Positions 46,361 through 58,149 of a DNA stretch of 64,000 nt are shown here, piece after piece. The stretch covers positions 1-64,000 of the forward strand of contig QVRM01005632.1 of assembly GCA_003439945.1 (NCBI GenBank). The letters run 5' to 3'. The notes under the pieces were generated by a model, which saw only the letters and a list, made by a program, of their open reading frames with translations, was not told the DNA's origin and ran no database searches. Both the position numbers and the translations under genes were made by a program. Each line of letters opens with the position of its first letter. Within the stretch, counting starts at the first letter, position 1. The DNA is from Dermanyssus gallinae (lineage: Eukaryota > Arthropoda > Arachnida > Mesostigmata > Dermanyssidae).

Positions 46361-46979
46361 CCTTTACGCATGGACTTAAAGACAGCAAGTGACGGCAGCC
46401 CTAAAAAGCTGATACACTTTCTTATGAACTCACGTGATGACTGGAATCCTATAGCTCGTACAATCGAAAGCACTATGAATCAATTATGTGTATTTCACTC
46501 AGGTTTAGTAAAATACACAGTTCAAAGATGTTTCTTCATAATTCTCTATCTTCTTTACGCTTCCGGCGAGAGAAGTAGTGCAACGATATCTGGTCCAGCG
46601 CTGTGCATTTCACTGCATAGTATTTGGCACACCTTTGCAGACAGAACCGGCAGGTGCACAACTCGTACAAGGCCTCGTGAAAGGCTGCGTTGAACATACC
46701 AGGTAGTGATAAAAACGAAAGCATAATGCATGCGGAGGAGAAGAATAATCGTATTTACTTGACAAGACCCCGTGAGGCACTCCAAGGCAGCTAAGATAAT
46801 GATGCTACTATTTACCCCATCAATTGTTTAAAATATAGCTTAAGCAGTTCCCAGTTGAGTATGGGAATGTGACTGGCTTTTAGTGGTTTGGAGGACCACA
46901 CTACCACCCCACATTTGCAGCTGAGCCTTCCTGTCGTGGTGTCCGTGTGTGAACTGCATTCCAGTTAATCTTCTAAAAA

Positions 46980-47120
46980 ATCCATCAAGCGCATCACTTC
47001 TCTGACAGAAGTGTTTTTTGCCTTAAATGGACTAGAAATAAACGCTATGAAGACCAAAACTGTGAAATTCAGAGGTGGGGGTCGATTGGCTGTCACAAAC
47101 CTTTACTGCGCCGGTTGTTA
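46980..47120 (+). pseudogene. LINE RT thumb fragment
   Basis: The frame VFFALNGLEINAMKTKTVKF with RGGGRLA fits the post-palm block GLxINxxKTKxxxFRxxG. The same block in a related form (GLKINAEKTKAIKFRREG) occurs on the minus strand at 59.85-60.35 kb. Decays after 47118. Confidence 0.55.
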
Positions 47121-48347
47121 AGATTACTCAATTGAGGCTAAACACGTCACGCAGTACTATTCGAAAGCTTTTTTCTCAGAAAGGGAAAATAAAATTGAAC
47201 AAGTCAAATGAGCAGTTGTAACCTGGATATTTCCAGTTTCTAACCTCTGTTCAGATTTTGCATATGACAATCGCTACGTCCATACCAGATACATAGTTCC
47301 TGGCTATCATGACCTGATCTGTTCGAACACGAACTTTCACGAGGAGTACACAGAATGCATCTGTCGACCGTGCTCTCAATCGTGTACGAAGTATCATGCG
47401 CCTGTTTGCCTGGTCCTTGCAACAAACTCACTGCACTGGCAGCTCATGCCGAGAGTAGCTGAAAACAGTATAGGGATCAATGTTATATGCTTACTCAATA
47501 CAAGTGAAATCAATATGATGTTGATTATTATTACTTTGGTCTTATCTACGCTAACTTATGGAGGAAAGTCGAAAAACAGGGTTGTCGCTATACCGTTTTG
47601 TAGAGCTTCTTAAATTGCGGGCACAAACACATGTAAAAGCAGAGCGGCTTAGACGGCTTACACACTATTCGGTATATGCATATAGATTAGGTCTAGTACT
47701 GGTCGAGGAAGTGTGTGTCGCAATGTTGTGTCGCAACTGTCCCGAATGTATCACCAATATGTAATCTAGATGCGGATCCATAAACCGTGGCGGCATGACG
47801 TGTTTAATGGAAATAGATAAGCAACTGAACGGGCGGTTACACTACTATTGTTACCGAGAGGCTGCTCACGGACAACGTAACTATTAACTTATGAGCTATC
47901 ACACAGAACAGAAGAAAACAATTAGCCTAAAAGCTGTTGTCTGTCTCTTTATTTCAACGTGAGGCTGCTTGTAGCCGGGCGTGAGATTCGCTGTGTGCTT
48001 AGTCGGTATGAACTATGTGGCCACCTTATTGGTGTCTGTCTGTTGGTGCGGCCCACCGCTGCAAGGTAATGCACCAGACAGATTGCTACACCACAAGCGG
48101 GCCTGCGGCGTACGGCCAGCATTAGGATCAGTAGTTACCCCGTCTCGGCCGTTATGAATTTCAGGCACGCGTCCGGTCGGCCGCATCGCTTTCACGCCCA
48201 TCATCAGCCCCAGCGTGAGGCATATCGAGATGTCCTGCACATTGAAGGTCTTCAGCAGTCCGCCTCTAACAGGTTAGTGTATGTCGTACAAGTAATACAC
48301 ATGGATGCATAGCTGTGTTTGTGTTGCGTATACACACGCACATATAA

Positions 48348-48350
<3 letters not shown>
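47121..48350. other. Unassigned sequence
   Basis: Possibly further LINE decay products near 47340-47430. Nothing else recognised. Confidence 0.4.

Positions 48351-48352
<2 letters not shown>

Positions 48353-48430
<78 letters not shown>
48353..48430. repeat. (TA)n microsatellite
   Basis: About 78 bp of TA. Confidence 0.96.
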
Positions 48431-48431
<1 letters not shown>

Positions 48432-48910
48432 CATTCAGTCTCTAAATGCGCTAGTATGCAATATCAACCCAGATCTAACGAGAACCGCGTAGAGGCAGAT
48501 TGCTCTAAGAAAGACGTTGGTCTTGGCATTAGTACAGTTTCTGATTTGGCGCGCAATAAATATGTACGTTCACCTAATAAGTTGGCGGAGTTGAAAATAT
48601 TGTTACAGTTTAGGCCTAGTTCCAAAGGCCAATACAACGAAAAACCGGATATTAAATTTCGTCAAAAGAGTTTGATTACACTGTAGCATAAAACGCCCAT
48701 GAAACGCTTAGGACGTGCACTTATGTTACATATTTGGCTTGTCAAACTATTTCTGCTGTACTTAAACCTGATTCCAGACCTTCGGAAGTCGTATAACAGC
48801 TATGCAATGCACTGTGTTTTGACGCGGTACACAACACGGCATGTAGAGCACTAGGATATGTTCCAATTTAAAAGGATTAGCCTATATTTATCTTTATTGT
48901 TGACTTCCAG

Positions 48911-48972
48911 ATATGACCTTGACGATGAACTTGGAGGCCTCCTATCCCGCGTTGATCAGGAGGACTTGCTGT
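48911..48972 (+). CDS. Candidate exon 3 of an unidentified split gene
   Basis: The acceptor TTGTTGACTTCCAG ends at 48910 and the donor TGT|GTAAGT follows 48972. The 62-bp exon reads YDLDDELGGLLSRVDQEDLL after one leading base and ends with one base (T). The leading A completes the codon left by exon 2 (GG+A). The trailing T joins GT of exon 4 to give Cys. Acidic and leucine-rich, likely helical. Both splice sites are good matches to consensus. Confidence 0.7.
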
Positions 48973-49098
48973 GTAAGTACCTCAGAGACGTTCTAGTATA
49001 CATATATATATATACCTATTTTTATTTATTCTTTCACATTAAACGACTTTTTATGTTAGCACTTTGGAGTGAACAATTGTCTCTGCGTTAACGTGTGG

Positions 49099-49410
49099 TT
49101 ACGGGTTATCTAACCCGGGATTAGCCCAGTTCAACAATGTGCCCCGAACAGATGCTGCGTTTCCTCGTTGGGTGTCAAGCGACAGTCTTTGACGCAAAAA
49201 TTCCGATGCTCTTGAGTCTCCCGTGGAGAGGTTAAGGCTTCTACCCACGCGCTGAATTAACTTCAATGTAAGCGGGCCTGGTCCTCCCATTGTTTCAAAG
49301 GCCAACGGACAAAATTGGTGCGGATAACTAACGCCTGAGTATTTTCTACATTTGTTAGCCTCTGCAAACCTAGACGCATGACCTGCCTGGTCCGCACCTG
49401 CACCGACCAT
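49099..49410 (-). pseudogene. Retroelement polyprotein C-terminus-like fragment (family G, copy 3)
   Basis: Reads HQFCPLAFETMGGPGPLTLK, then LIQRVGRSLNLSTGDSRASE and FLRQRLSLDTQRGNAASVRG. The most diverged of the three copies (see 620-868 and 27288-27665), but the conserved positions are kept. It lies inside the intron after exon 3. Confidence 0.5.
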
Positions 49411-49423
49411 CGAAGGGGATCTC

Positions 49424-49425
<2 letters not shown>

Positions 49426-49464
<39 letters not shown>
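49426..49464. repeat. (TA)n microsatellite
   Basis: About 39 bp of TA. Confidence 0.93.
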
Positions 49465-49465
<1 letters not shown>

Positions 49466-49836
49466 GAGAGCAGATTGAGAATTCCTGATACATATTTATA
49501 TTCAATAAGAATATTATCTATTTAATCCTTTAATGTGTTTTTGTGCCCTTGAAAATAGCTCCTACCCGCTGCAAAGCTCTTGTGCCACTTTCTTTCCCAG
49601 GGAGAGCTGTTCGCCCAGAGTTCAGGCCCCTTGCGTTGGACATTCTTGCGCAATTTTCTTAGAATTTTTGCGCTATATTCTTCATTGGCCGTAGAATACC
49701 AGATGGCAAATAAAATCGTTGCACTCGGATTTGCTCTGTCTGAATTTCTTCGATCGACTCTGACCTAGCAAGCACCTCTGGGGTCTTCGTCGATCAAATT
49801 CCTAGTACAGTTGTAAATACTGGGACAATGTGTCCA

Positions 49837-49997
49837 ACTCAGCAAACATTTAACGTTTACGAAACTGCTTTCGCGTCGCTTCGTGAGACGGACCCTATAA
49901 ATACAAATATGCAAAGGTGGGGCTCAAACCTGTGCGTCTATGTGTCTCTCCCAGTCGCGACGCGCACGCAAATGTACCACGCCACCGGGCTCGACAT
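49837..49997 (-). mobile_element. SINE-A copy 6, diverged and 3'-truncated
   Basis: The minus-strand head with a box B variant (GGTTTGAGCCCC) and a short tail match other copies. No TSD is evident. It is among the older copies. Confidence 0.75.
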
Positions 49998-50987
49998 CTG
50001 AAAGTGTACCTTGACGGTTGTGACAGAACAGCGATGGTCAATAGTAACTTAAATGCAAACATATTTCTTATAGTTATGTCATTTATAAGGCAAATATTTT
50101 TTTTGCACATGCCGGCAAGATTCTCTATCAAAATGGCCAAAATAACATGATGATTTACTCTGGCTGAAGGTGCGCGATTTAACAAGGTGATTCAATAAGG
50201 GAAAGAACAAGGCCGCCAATGAGCTTGTGCTCGTATATATAGTTCACGTTGGGAACCTGTATGCACCCTATTCGCAAAATACTCCCTGAAGAAGCGTAGT
50301 GAATGTTCTTCATTATGTTGTGTAGTTGGCATATGATATTAGGAAGATAGAACTATCTATTTCAAAGTCCTTTTCTGCATCAATAGAAATAACATTTTAC
50401 TTTTGCTTTCCGACTTTTTATATAATTGCATGAGGGCTAGATTTATACTAGACTTCACTCGATCCTATATATTTAACATGTAAAAATTTCAATAATGTCA
50501 CGCAATTGTTCAAATGCTTCTAACTAACGACTCCAACAATTTTGACAAAGCTGGCACACAACTAACAGTAACAGTTGTTCGAAAAACGATGCACGTTTTT
50601 TAATTGTGTCTCGTTAATCTGACACCTTTTCAAGTACCCATTAACTCAATAGTATACGAGTATTACTCTGCGATGTACTCATTAAGCAGTTACCTATGTT
50701 GTTTTTAGACGGCGTACTTTTCCGAAATATTGTATCTGTGATTGTAGTGAAAGTAAATATGCCGCGTCCAGACCCATGTATTGAGTTTTTCATTGATCCA
50801 TAGTAATGTCGTCGTTACCATCAAAACGATTGGTTGTTTGTTATATTATAATTACGTTTCGTCGCCACCCTTGCTGCTCTTCATGTAGCCGGTTACATTG
50901 CCACTAGTTCGGTGTTTGATTTGTTATCGGATTCATCATATGATATTTCTTCGCAATGTACAAGCTCTGTTATGTTTTAACGCGCAG

Positions 50988-51169
50988 GTCACCGATTTGA
51001 GGATCCTCGAGGCTTTAGGAGGCACATTATCCATCGAGTGATCCCGCAGAGAGTGCCCAAGGATGATAAGGAGAAAAACAAGGAAGTCAAAGATGATGAT
51101 GGCAAAGATGACAGCAAACAACGGGCTGACGATCGAAATGCCCTTCGTCAGCAAGCAGCTGCAAGAAAA
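50988..51169 (+). CDS. Candidate exon 4 of an unidentified split gene
   Basis: The acceptor TTAACGCGCAG ends at 50987; a consensus donor AAAA|GTAAGT follows 51169. After two leading bases, 60 codons are open: HRFEDPRGFRRHIIHRVIPQ, RVPKDDKEKNKEVKDDDG, then a Lys/Asp-rich part and RNALRQQAAARK. The other two frames contain stops early. It ends in phase 0. Strongly charged and probably cytosolic or disordered. I do not recognise the family; no transmembrane segment or catalytic motif is visible. The following exon was not found in the window. Confidence 0.75.
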
Positions 51170-51179
51170 GTAAGTTTTT

Positions 51180-51459
51180 TTATGAAATAATTATGATTAG
51201 CAAAGCACAAGGCGTTTTCTACAACGTCGATAAAAAAATCATCAGATACTTTTGAACTTGTTTTTCTAGCCAGCAGTACAATCAAGGCGAACACTTGTTT
51301 GTACAAATCCAAAACCAGATGCTCAAAGGAGTTAAGATGTTCACTTCAAAATGGATAGGCGTCGTCGCATTGTGACTAAGACCTCAATTGGTTGTTTCAA
51401 GGTTGCCGACCATTGTTATGACCCGTTGAAGACTATAAGAAAAAAAAGGGGGTAGGGAA

Positions 51460-51496
<37 letters not shown>

Positions 51497-53830
51497 TAAT
51501 GGCAATATTAATTGCCCGTAGCAACTCGACTATAAATTATATATTTACACAGTATACATAAAGGTTAAAGACGGGACAATGTTTTCTACATACGTCTCGA
51601 AGACAATGTAAGCCGGATTCATCTTGCTAAAAGTGCGAAGGTCGTTTCTGCAAAAACAAAGTGACATATTCTCTACGATGGCTTCTGTCTCTGATTCTAC
51701 TTCTAAGAGTACTATTCTGAATAAGTTGCTGTAGCGGACATAACGATTCGACATAGCGTAGTCACTTAAAGCTCTCGTCGCCGGTACAGCCATGGCCGAC
51801 AAGAGGTCACATTTACGCTCTTCAGAATCCCCTTCATAGAAAGAAAGTCTCAGAACACGAGATTAATTGTCTAATTTTCCATTGCAATATGCCTTGCCTA
51901 AAGGAAATATATTCTTCTAGATAATGGAATAGGTGTTTTTAATTGAAATATCTGTGCTTCCCGTTGTTTGTTCCAATCATGGCCGATTGTAGTCCATTCT
52001 GGCAGTCAGCTTGTCTAAATTGGAAAACCTGAAAACCCCAATTAGACACAAATAGACCCTTAACCTACAACCTCCCGAATGCAAGGCAATGCCTTTGCTT
52101 TTGGTCATTTTGCTCTGCAAATACATAGCTGCAAAACTGGCATTGGTGTGGTCATTGCTTAGCGTTTTCGCTACAAAAATACGGCAGGCAGAGTGCCCGC
52201 AAATTCTCACACCAACGCATTGTTTTCCTAAGTCATAACCCGATCCGACGTAACTGAAGCTATTTTAATCACGTCTTAGTAACTAGGACTGTACAAGCCT
52301 GATACCTTCTTTTTTGAGGATGACTTCCACAGTCTTAATCTATAATTTGGGTTTTCTGAGTCCTTTAGTTCCATCCTTAAAATTGAGTGCCGAGACAAAG
52401 ATACGTTAAGAACTCAACCTCCTTCTTCTAGACACAGGCGAGATCAAAGCCGCTTCAGGACAGTTTTAACCCCTAAACCACCTTGAGTGTCGCGAACAAT
52501 GGATCAGACCACTTTAGCTTACAACATCTTGGGGACGTCGGTCGAAGCAGGGGAATCCGTCAGGGATCTCTCCCAGGTTTAAGAAAATTGACGTAGTAGC
52601 AATTCATCACGATGTCACGATTTATATTGCGGCAGACTTTTTAACTCTTAGCTGTAAGAGACCAACTTATTATATATAATTTGCGCTTATCGATTTCGCA
52701 TACAAGAACACGGCAGCTTGCTGGCGAGGATGTATGTTATCCCTTCCAGGTGGCATATTTGGGTCAATTTGTGCTTTTATAAGCCAAGTTGTGCCTTAGG
52801 GAATATTAATGCCTGGAACACTTGGACTGCAGAAATCTTGCGAAATTTAAGAAGGAATCTGTCAGTGGGGAACGCACGGAGCTACCCAGCAACAGCGTTT
52901 TTTGACCAATGTTTTTGAGCTGCAATAAATACTAGCTATTGATAAAACGCGTGGCCTCACTCCCTCCAAGAAACCTTTGTTGACTTAAGTTATTCTGGCC
53001 CAGGCGTGTTTTAATTCTAGACACTTATAAATTACTAGCAATGAAGGTGCTTTCGTAAAAAAAAGGTTACTTTGCGTCCCGTGGCATGCCGCCCACACGT
53101 AAAGAACACTATCTTTCTATTGTTGCTTGGTAAACGGAAACTTAACTACATCAGACCAGAATGTCGTCCGCGAACGATTTGTCTGAAATTGTTATCACCA
53201 TTCACGCTTTTCTGTACCTTTAGTGTGATCACAACAAAAAATACTTGGTTTACATTTCTTTAAAGATTTAGCCGGGTGGCGACATTATGACCTCAATCTT
53301 CTTGGTTCTCCTAGTCGTATTTTTGTAAGATACCCGTTGCTAATTTTGGCGGTCTTCGTAAGTAACCCTACTTGTCAGCGTTGCTTTAGATTTGAGATAC
53401 ACTGCTGCTCGGCTTTACACTGCAATCAACAGCAAAAATTCATTCATGCCGTAACTTAGCAAAGGGGATGCTTTTATTATTTGGTCGTAGCTTCTCAACG
53501 CCTCAGTATTGACGAGAGCCTCGAGAGCGCATTAGTTTTTCTCTAGAGGGCGCCTGCAGAATAGCACTAACTGTAACAATTAGCAAACTAATTTAGTTTA
53601 GCGTAGTATGTTTGTGCAATCGAACGTTTACAGTATCTTTCACTTCTCGTTTGTATACGATAGTTCGCAATTAGAGGGTTGCATAGATGAAGTAGGAATC
53701 AGAGATGCTATTTAGCAGGAATTAATAAGACGCGTGACATGTCTTTCTCCAGGATATTTCTGTTTAGGAGTGATTAAGTAGTTGTGGCATTTCTGATTAC
53801 ATCACTCTAATTCGATAACCCTGCTGCTTT
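51180..53830. other. Unassigned, presumed intron or intergenic
   Basis: Short (TA)n at 51463-51491. Short ORFs without domains. No transposon was recognised in this comparatively repeat-poor stretch. Confidence 0.5.
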
Positions 53831-53831
53831 C

Positions 53832-53833
<2 letters not shown>

Positions 53834-53877
<44 letters not shown>
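53834..53877. repeat. (TA)n microsatellite
   Basis: 44 bp of TA. Confidence 0.95.
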
Positions 53878-53879
<2 letters not shown>

Positions 53880-55930
53880 CATCCCCTTAGTTTGCTTTAA
53901 CTGGAACAGCTGCCAGCATATGAAGACAAAGCAAATGCCAGAGTCTCCTACAAGTGAAAAAGTTAAGACAGTGTTTTGTGAAAAAACCTACTAGTCTGTT
54001 TATCTCAATACTCTCCCATGGAATATTTTTTGCAAGCAATGCGGTGAGAAAATAGGTCCGCATAATAACAGTGAAACAAGGTTTGAAACAGTACAAGCAA
54101 CTTATGTGTACCAAGTTCTTATTGTAGATCGTTCTATATGAACCTCGTCTCAAGGTACGTCGGTCCGCCTGAGTGTTTGTTGTGGTTGTGGTAGTTTGTG
54201 CTTTCGCTGCTGTTTCTGCACTTGGGCGAGTCCAGCGGAAGGTAGGCCAGCAACAGGGACGATCCCATGAGTATATGGCTAGGGCGCCAGATTGACGATA
54301 GTTAAGCTTCTCGATAGCAGTTGCCCACAGTACTCTGACCACCATCACCCGTAACACTAATTGTAGTAGTAGAAGTAGTAGTATTACTCATGCTAGTAGT
54401 AGAAGAGGTCGTAACTCACCTTGCAGAGTCGTGTTGTTCTTCACGCTACAACGGATCCGATTTAGCTTGTCCCTAGATATGTAGGCGTGTAATAGGGGCG
54501 TAAACCCTCCGAGCGACCCCACGACTTTCGTCACAGGAGCGACATTTCATGCTTCGATAGGGAGCCAGTTGCTAGTGCGTATATATATATATATATACAT
54601 TTGCGTATAATTACATTGCATATTATAGCTTATATATACGTACACACATGCATCGAATCTTTGGTCTCGTGCCCCCCGTTTTGTTTATATCGTCCTTGGT
54701 CTGAATCAAAAGGCCAGGACAAGGGCATGCTTGTTTCTAGGTAAAATCATGGCTATATTGTCGAAGATAGATTAACTTTATTATTGGCACATTTAGGATT
54801 CAGTACCGACTGAAGCATTCTACCTAACATTGGATAAGCTGGTTGTGTATTTTGTAAGAGAAATATTATGGTCAAAGCCGTGAATGGCTCATGTGTTCGT
54901 ATGCTCTGATTAAACATATATAATATTGTCATTACAAACACAAAGCTAACTGAATGTTGCTGCAGGGTAATCAAAAATGTAGCCCATTGCGTCAACGGGC
55001 TTCAGAGACTCAATCTACCTTGATTAATACACACTGTTAACAGCTCTATATCTTGCTAGGCTGTAAGTGCAATTAGTGAGCATGTAGCTACATGCAACAC
55101 TCGAATCTTGAGACAGGGGAAATTAATGCGTATGTGTCCATATTCTCTATAATAGGGTTATGAATGCTTATCGGAGTCGCCATCATATGTTGATTAAACT
55201 ATCATAGTTTGTACCACATCAGATTTGAGTCTCAATGAGGCTGCCCATGGCAGACTTGACACTCCCCTCTCAGAGAACGTTAGCCTTGGCATTAGCAAAT
55301 TTTCGAGAAAATTTTACTTTCGTTAGTTCCTCTGCGGTCGGTGCGTGACCTCTGGGTATCTCGTCCAAATTGGCCAGGTCTGACGTCTACGTCAATACCG
55401 CGATATAAATAGACTGTCGACGAAGACTGCAATGCACTCCTCTCCGTCTCCACGAAGCCGAGTCTGAATCGATGGGCTTAGTAGTTCCAACATCACTATA
55501 GAGCAGTGTTGCTTTGAGTCACTTGAGCTCAATGATCCGCGCCCCGCTCATTCATGGGGTATACACGTAGTATATACGTGTTCAATTTTGTCAACAAACT
55601 CCCCCCGTCTTTGTTTAATGACTGTGTCTAGAACAGACACGCTAAGCTAACACACGCAAGGTGAAAGCCGAAGGTATTTAGTCCTAGTAGTCCTAGAATC
55701 TAGTAGTTTTTACTTAGTACCGCGCTGAACAGAGCACTAGTAAATCGGTTGATAATTTTTGCAGTTGGCCTAACACTGGGCGCTGATCATAATGTAAGTA
55801 AGTTCTACTTACCGTAGATTCTCCTTCAACCGCAACGGGCAATGGGCGCAGAGCTTCAAAACACTTTCTTACATTTGATTGGAAACAAGGTTTGTCTTAT
55901 ATGTGTCTATAATAATAAAACATTAAAACA
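53880..55930. other. Unassigned sequence
   Basis: A (GTA)n-like tract at 54362-54410 and a short TA run at 54578-54597. A 156-codon minus-strand ORF at 53887-54357 has no recognisable domain. Nothing else is supported. Confidence 0.5.
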
Positions 55931-55931
55931 G

Positions 55932-55934
<3 letters not shown>

Positions 55935-56012
<78 letters not shown>

Positions 56013-56100
56013 ATATTATAGAATATTATATCATATATAATATATATATCTCTATAAATACTATATATCTATATATATATATATATATATATATCTATAT
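55935..56100. repeat. (TA)n compound array
   Basis: Pure TA to about 56000, then degenerate TATA/CTAT units. Confidence 0.95.
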
Positions 56101-56375
56101 CTATATCCATATATATCTTTCTCTATTTCTCCCTTTCTTTTCTCTATATCTCTATCTCTCTCTCTCTATCTCTCTCTCTCTTCTATCTCTACTCTCTCTC
56201 TACTATCTACCTCCACTCTCTCTACTCCCTCTCTCTCTCTCTCCCCTCTTATCTCTCTCTCTCTCTTCTCTCTCCCTCTCTCTTCTCTCTTTCTTCTCTC
56301 TCTCTTCCTCTCTACTCCACCCTCTCTATCTTCTCTATCTCTTTTTCTCTATTCCCCCTCTCTCTATTGTCCCCG
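56101..56375. repeat. Degenerate (CT)n pyrimidine tract
   Basis: About 275 bp almost only C and T on the plus strand, with scattered A. It grades out of the TA array and ends abruptly near 56370. Confidence 0.92.
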
Positions 56376-56585
56376 TGGAGCATCCCTCTTTCAGATCCCA
56401 GGTGTTGTCCTAGACCCATCTTATGCTCGTTTTCCAATTTCCTGGCGGTGTAAATCCCTTGCTTGTCACAGGGATTCTAACACTTCCGAGGCTTTTGATA
56501 GTAGGTCTTGTTGAACGAAGGCCGTGGCCGCATTCGCCAAATTCTTTGTTTAATTATTGCCGCCTTAATATTTATTTCCAACATG

Positions 56586-56630
56586 TTTTGTTACAATGCG
56601 CCCTGTTAGGGTATGTAAATATGAATATAT
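56586..56630 (+). repeat. Flanking direct repeat, left copy
   Basis: TTTGTTACAATGCGCCCTGT and the following 25 bases recur at 57816-57860 with one or two differences. The pair brackets mariner B copy 2. Confidence 0.9.
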
Positions 56631-56633
56631 ATA

Positions 56634-57767
56634 CGGTAGTTCAATAAGTTCATAGAATGAAAACCGATAATTCTCCAAATCATGTGAAAACGTTTTCCAC
56701 CGAGACTATTCTTCAAATGTCCGAAGAGGAAATAATCAGAGGGGGCCAGGTCTGGAGAATAGGAGGGTTGTTCAATAAGTTCGAACCTCAGTTGGGCCAG
56801 TTTTGCCGATGCTTGCCGGGACTTGTGTGCAGGAGCATTGCCCTGGTGAAACGGACAACCTTCTTCTGCAAAGCGGGCCGTTTCACGATGAGTTCTTGCT
56901 AACGGCAGTCCAACAGTCTTGCATAATATTCTCCTGTGATCGTTTTACAGCTCTCAAGGTAGTCGACCAGCATTATTCTACGTTGGTCTTAATAAACTGT
57001 AGCCATCACCTTTCCGGTCAATGCCGTTGTCCGCACCCTCTTCGGAGGTCCTTCATCAGGTGCACACCATTGGCAAGATGCTTCTTGGGTCTCGGGAGTG
57101 TAGTGATGAACCCGGCTTTCATCGACGGTCATGAATCTGCACCAAAAATCCGACCGATTGTTCGACATCTTGGCCAAATTTCGCTGTAAAGCCAATACAG
57201 GCGCGTCTTTTTGGCCTTGGTTGAGCAAATGCGGCAGCCATTTTGCTCTAAGCTCTTTCATCTTCAAGTTTTCGTGTAGGATAAAATGCACACTGCCTAA
57301 CCTAATCCCTAATGCCTCCGCTATTTCTTAATGTTCATTCGCTTATCTGTGCCAAGAATTTTTCGCACTTTCTCTACCGTTTTCCTTATCAGTTGCCGTT
57401 TTTTGGCCTCCTGGACGTAGTTCATCCTCGGTGCTCCTGCGACCTCTTTTTAACACATTAATCCAGTTGGAAACAGTGGCAAAACATAGCGCAAAGTCAC
57501 TGTACGTCTCGTCTAACTCAATTTTTACTTGGGTCGCATTCCAACCTTTGAAATAAAAATGCTTGATAACCACCCGAAACTCTTTTTTCTCCATTTTTAA
57601 AAATCACGCCGATACGTTGCACGGGAAAGCTATCAAACGAAATCGCAACGGCCAATCACCATAATATATTGAGTGCTAGCAGTCGACAAGTTGCAGTTCC
57701 TATTAGCGGTGAAAGCGTGCCAAAATTCGAATTCTAAAAAGCTCATTCTAAGAACTTATTGAACTAC

Positions 57768-57771
<4 letters not shown>
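56634..57771 (-). mobile_element. Mariner family B, copy 2, internally deleted
   Basis: The left end is CGGTAGTTCAATAAGTTC; the right end, reverse-complemented, is CAGGTAGTTCAATAAGTTC. Both continue to (A/T)TAGAATGA. TA lies at 56632-56633 and 57772-57773. Compared with 35051-36266 it lacks roughly 120 bp of the transposase C-terminal region near 56700. Confidence 0.92.
56700..57594 (-). pseudogene. Mariner family B transposase, broken and C-terminally deleted
   Basis: The start MEKKEFRVVIKHFYFKGWNA at 57594 gives the helix-turn-helix region (KIELDETYSD...VSNWINVLKRG). A second frame holds LHENLKMKELRAKWLPHL, then TVDESRVHHYTPETQEASCQ (first Asp). Further blocks towards 56700 are frameshifted. 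The C-terminus beyond the third Asp region is deleted. Confidence 0.88.

Positions 57772-57773
<2 letters not shown>

Positions 57774-57812
<39 letters not shown>
57774..57812. repeat. (TA)n microsatellite at a mariner edge
   Basis: TA array starting at the TSD of mariner B copy 2. Confidence 0.93.
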
Positions 57813-57814
<2 letters not shown>

Positions 57815-57815
57815 G

Positions 57816-57852
57816 TTTTTGTTACAATGCGCCCTGTTAGCGTATGTAAATA

Positions 57853-57860
<8 letters not shown>
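57816..57860 (+). repeat. Flanking direct repeat, right copy
   Basis: Second copy of the 45-bp flank at 56586-56630. It is followed by another TA array (57858-57897). Confidence 0.9.

Positions 57861-57897
<37 letters not shown>
57858..57897. repeat. (TA)n microsatellite
   Basis: About 40 bp of TA. Confidence 0.93.
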
Positions 57898-57899
<2 letters not shown>

Positions 57900-57924
57900 C
57901 ACACACGGCATAAAACGGGTTATG

Positions 57925-58147
57925 AGCATTCTCGCCGGAGCTGAGTGATCGACATGGATACTATACAGTCGGTGAGGTGATACAGGGGGCGTAGACCGCC
58001 ACAACGACGGCATTTGCAGTCCTCTCTGGGTTCATAAAAGCCAGCAGACCGGCGTAATGGAAGATAAAATCCGCGAATACTCTGGCGAGTGGTAGATGTA
58101 GATTGTGGAATAGACGACCGATAGTGCTTCTCCCACCACTTTAACAA
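57925..58147 (-). pseudogene. LINE C-terminal zinc-knuckle fragment
   Basis: Minus-strand frame: TRQSIRGFYLPLRRSAGFYE, then EDCKCRRCGGLRPLYHLTDC. The C-x2-C-x7-H-x3-C spacing matches the C-terminal knuckle of many non-LTR elements. No RT is attached. The downstream 71-codon ORF (58532-58750) is unassigned. Confidence 0.55.
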
Positions 58148-58149
58148 AT

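Noticed and set aside
53887..54357. 156-codon minus-strand ORF
   Set aside because: Mixed hydrophobic and Thr-repeat composition from a GTT tract, no domain and no exon signals.
55793..55810. GTAAGTAAGT splice donor on the plus strand and a GTAAGT on the minus strand nearby
   Set aside because: The plus-strand block upstream has an in-frame stop in the expected phase; the minus-strand block is about 40 bp with a poor acceptor.
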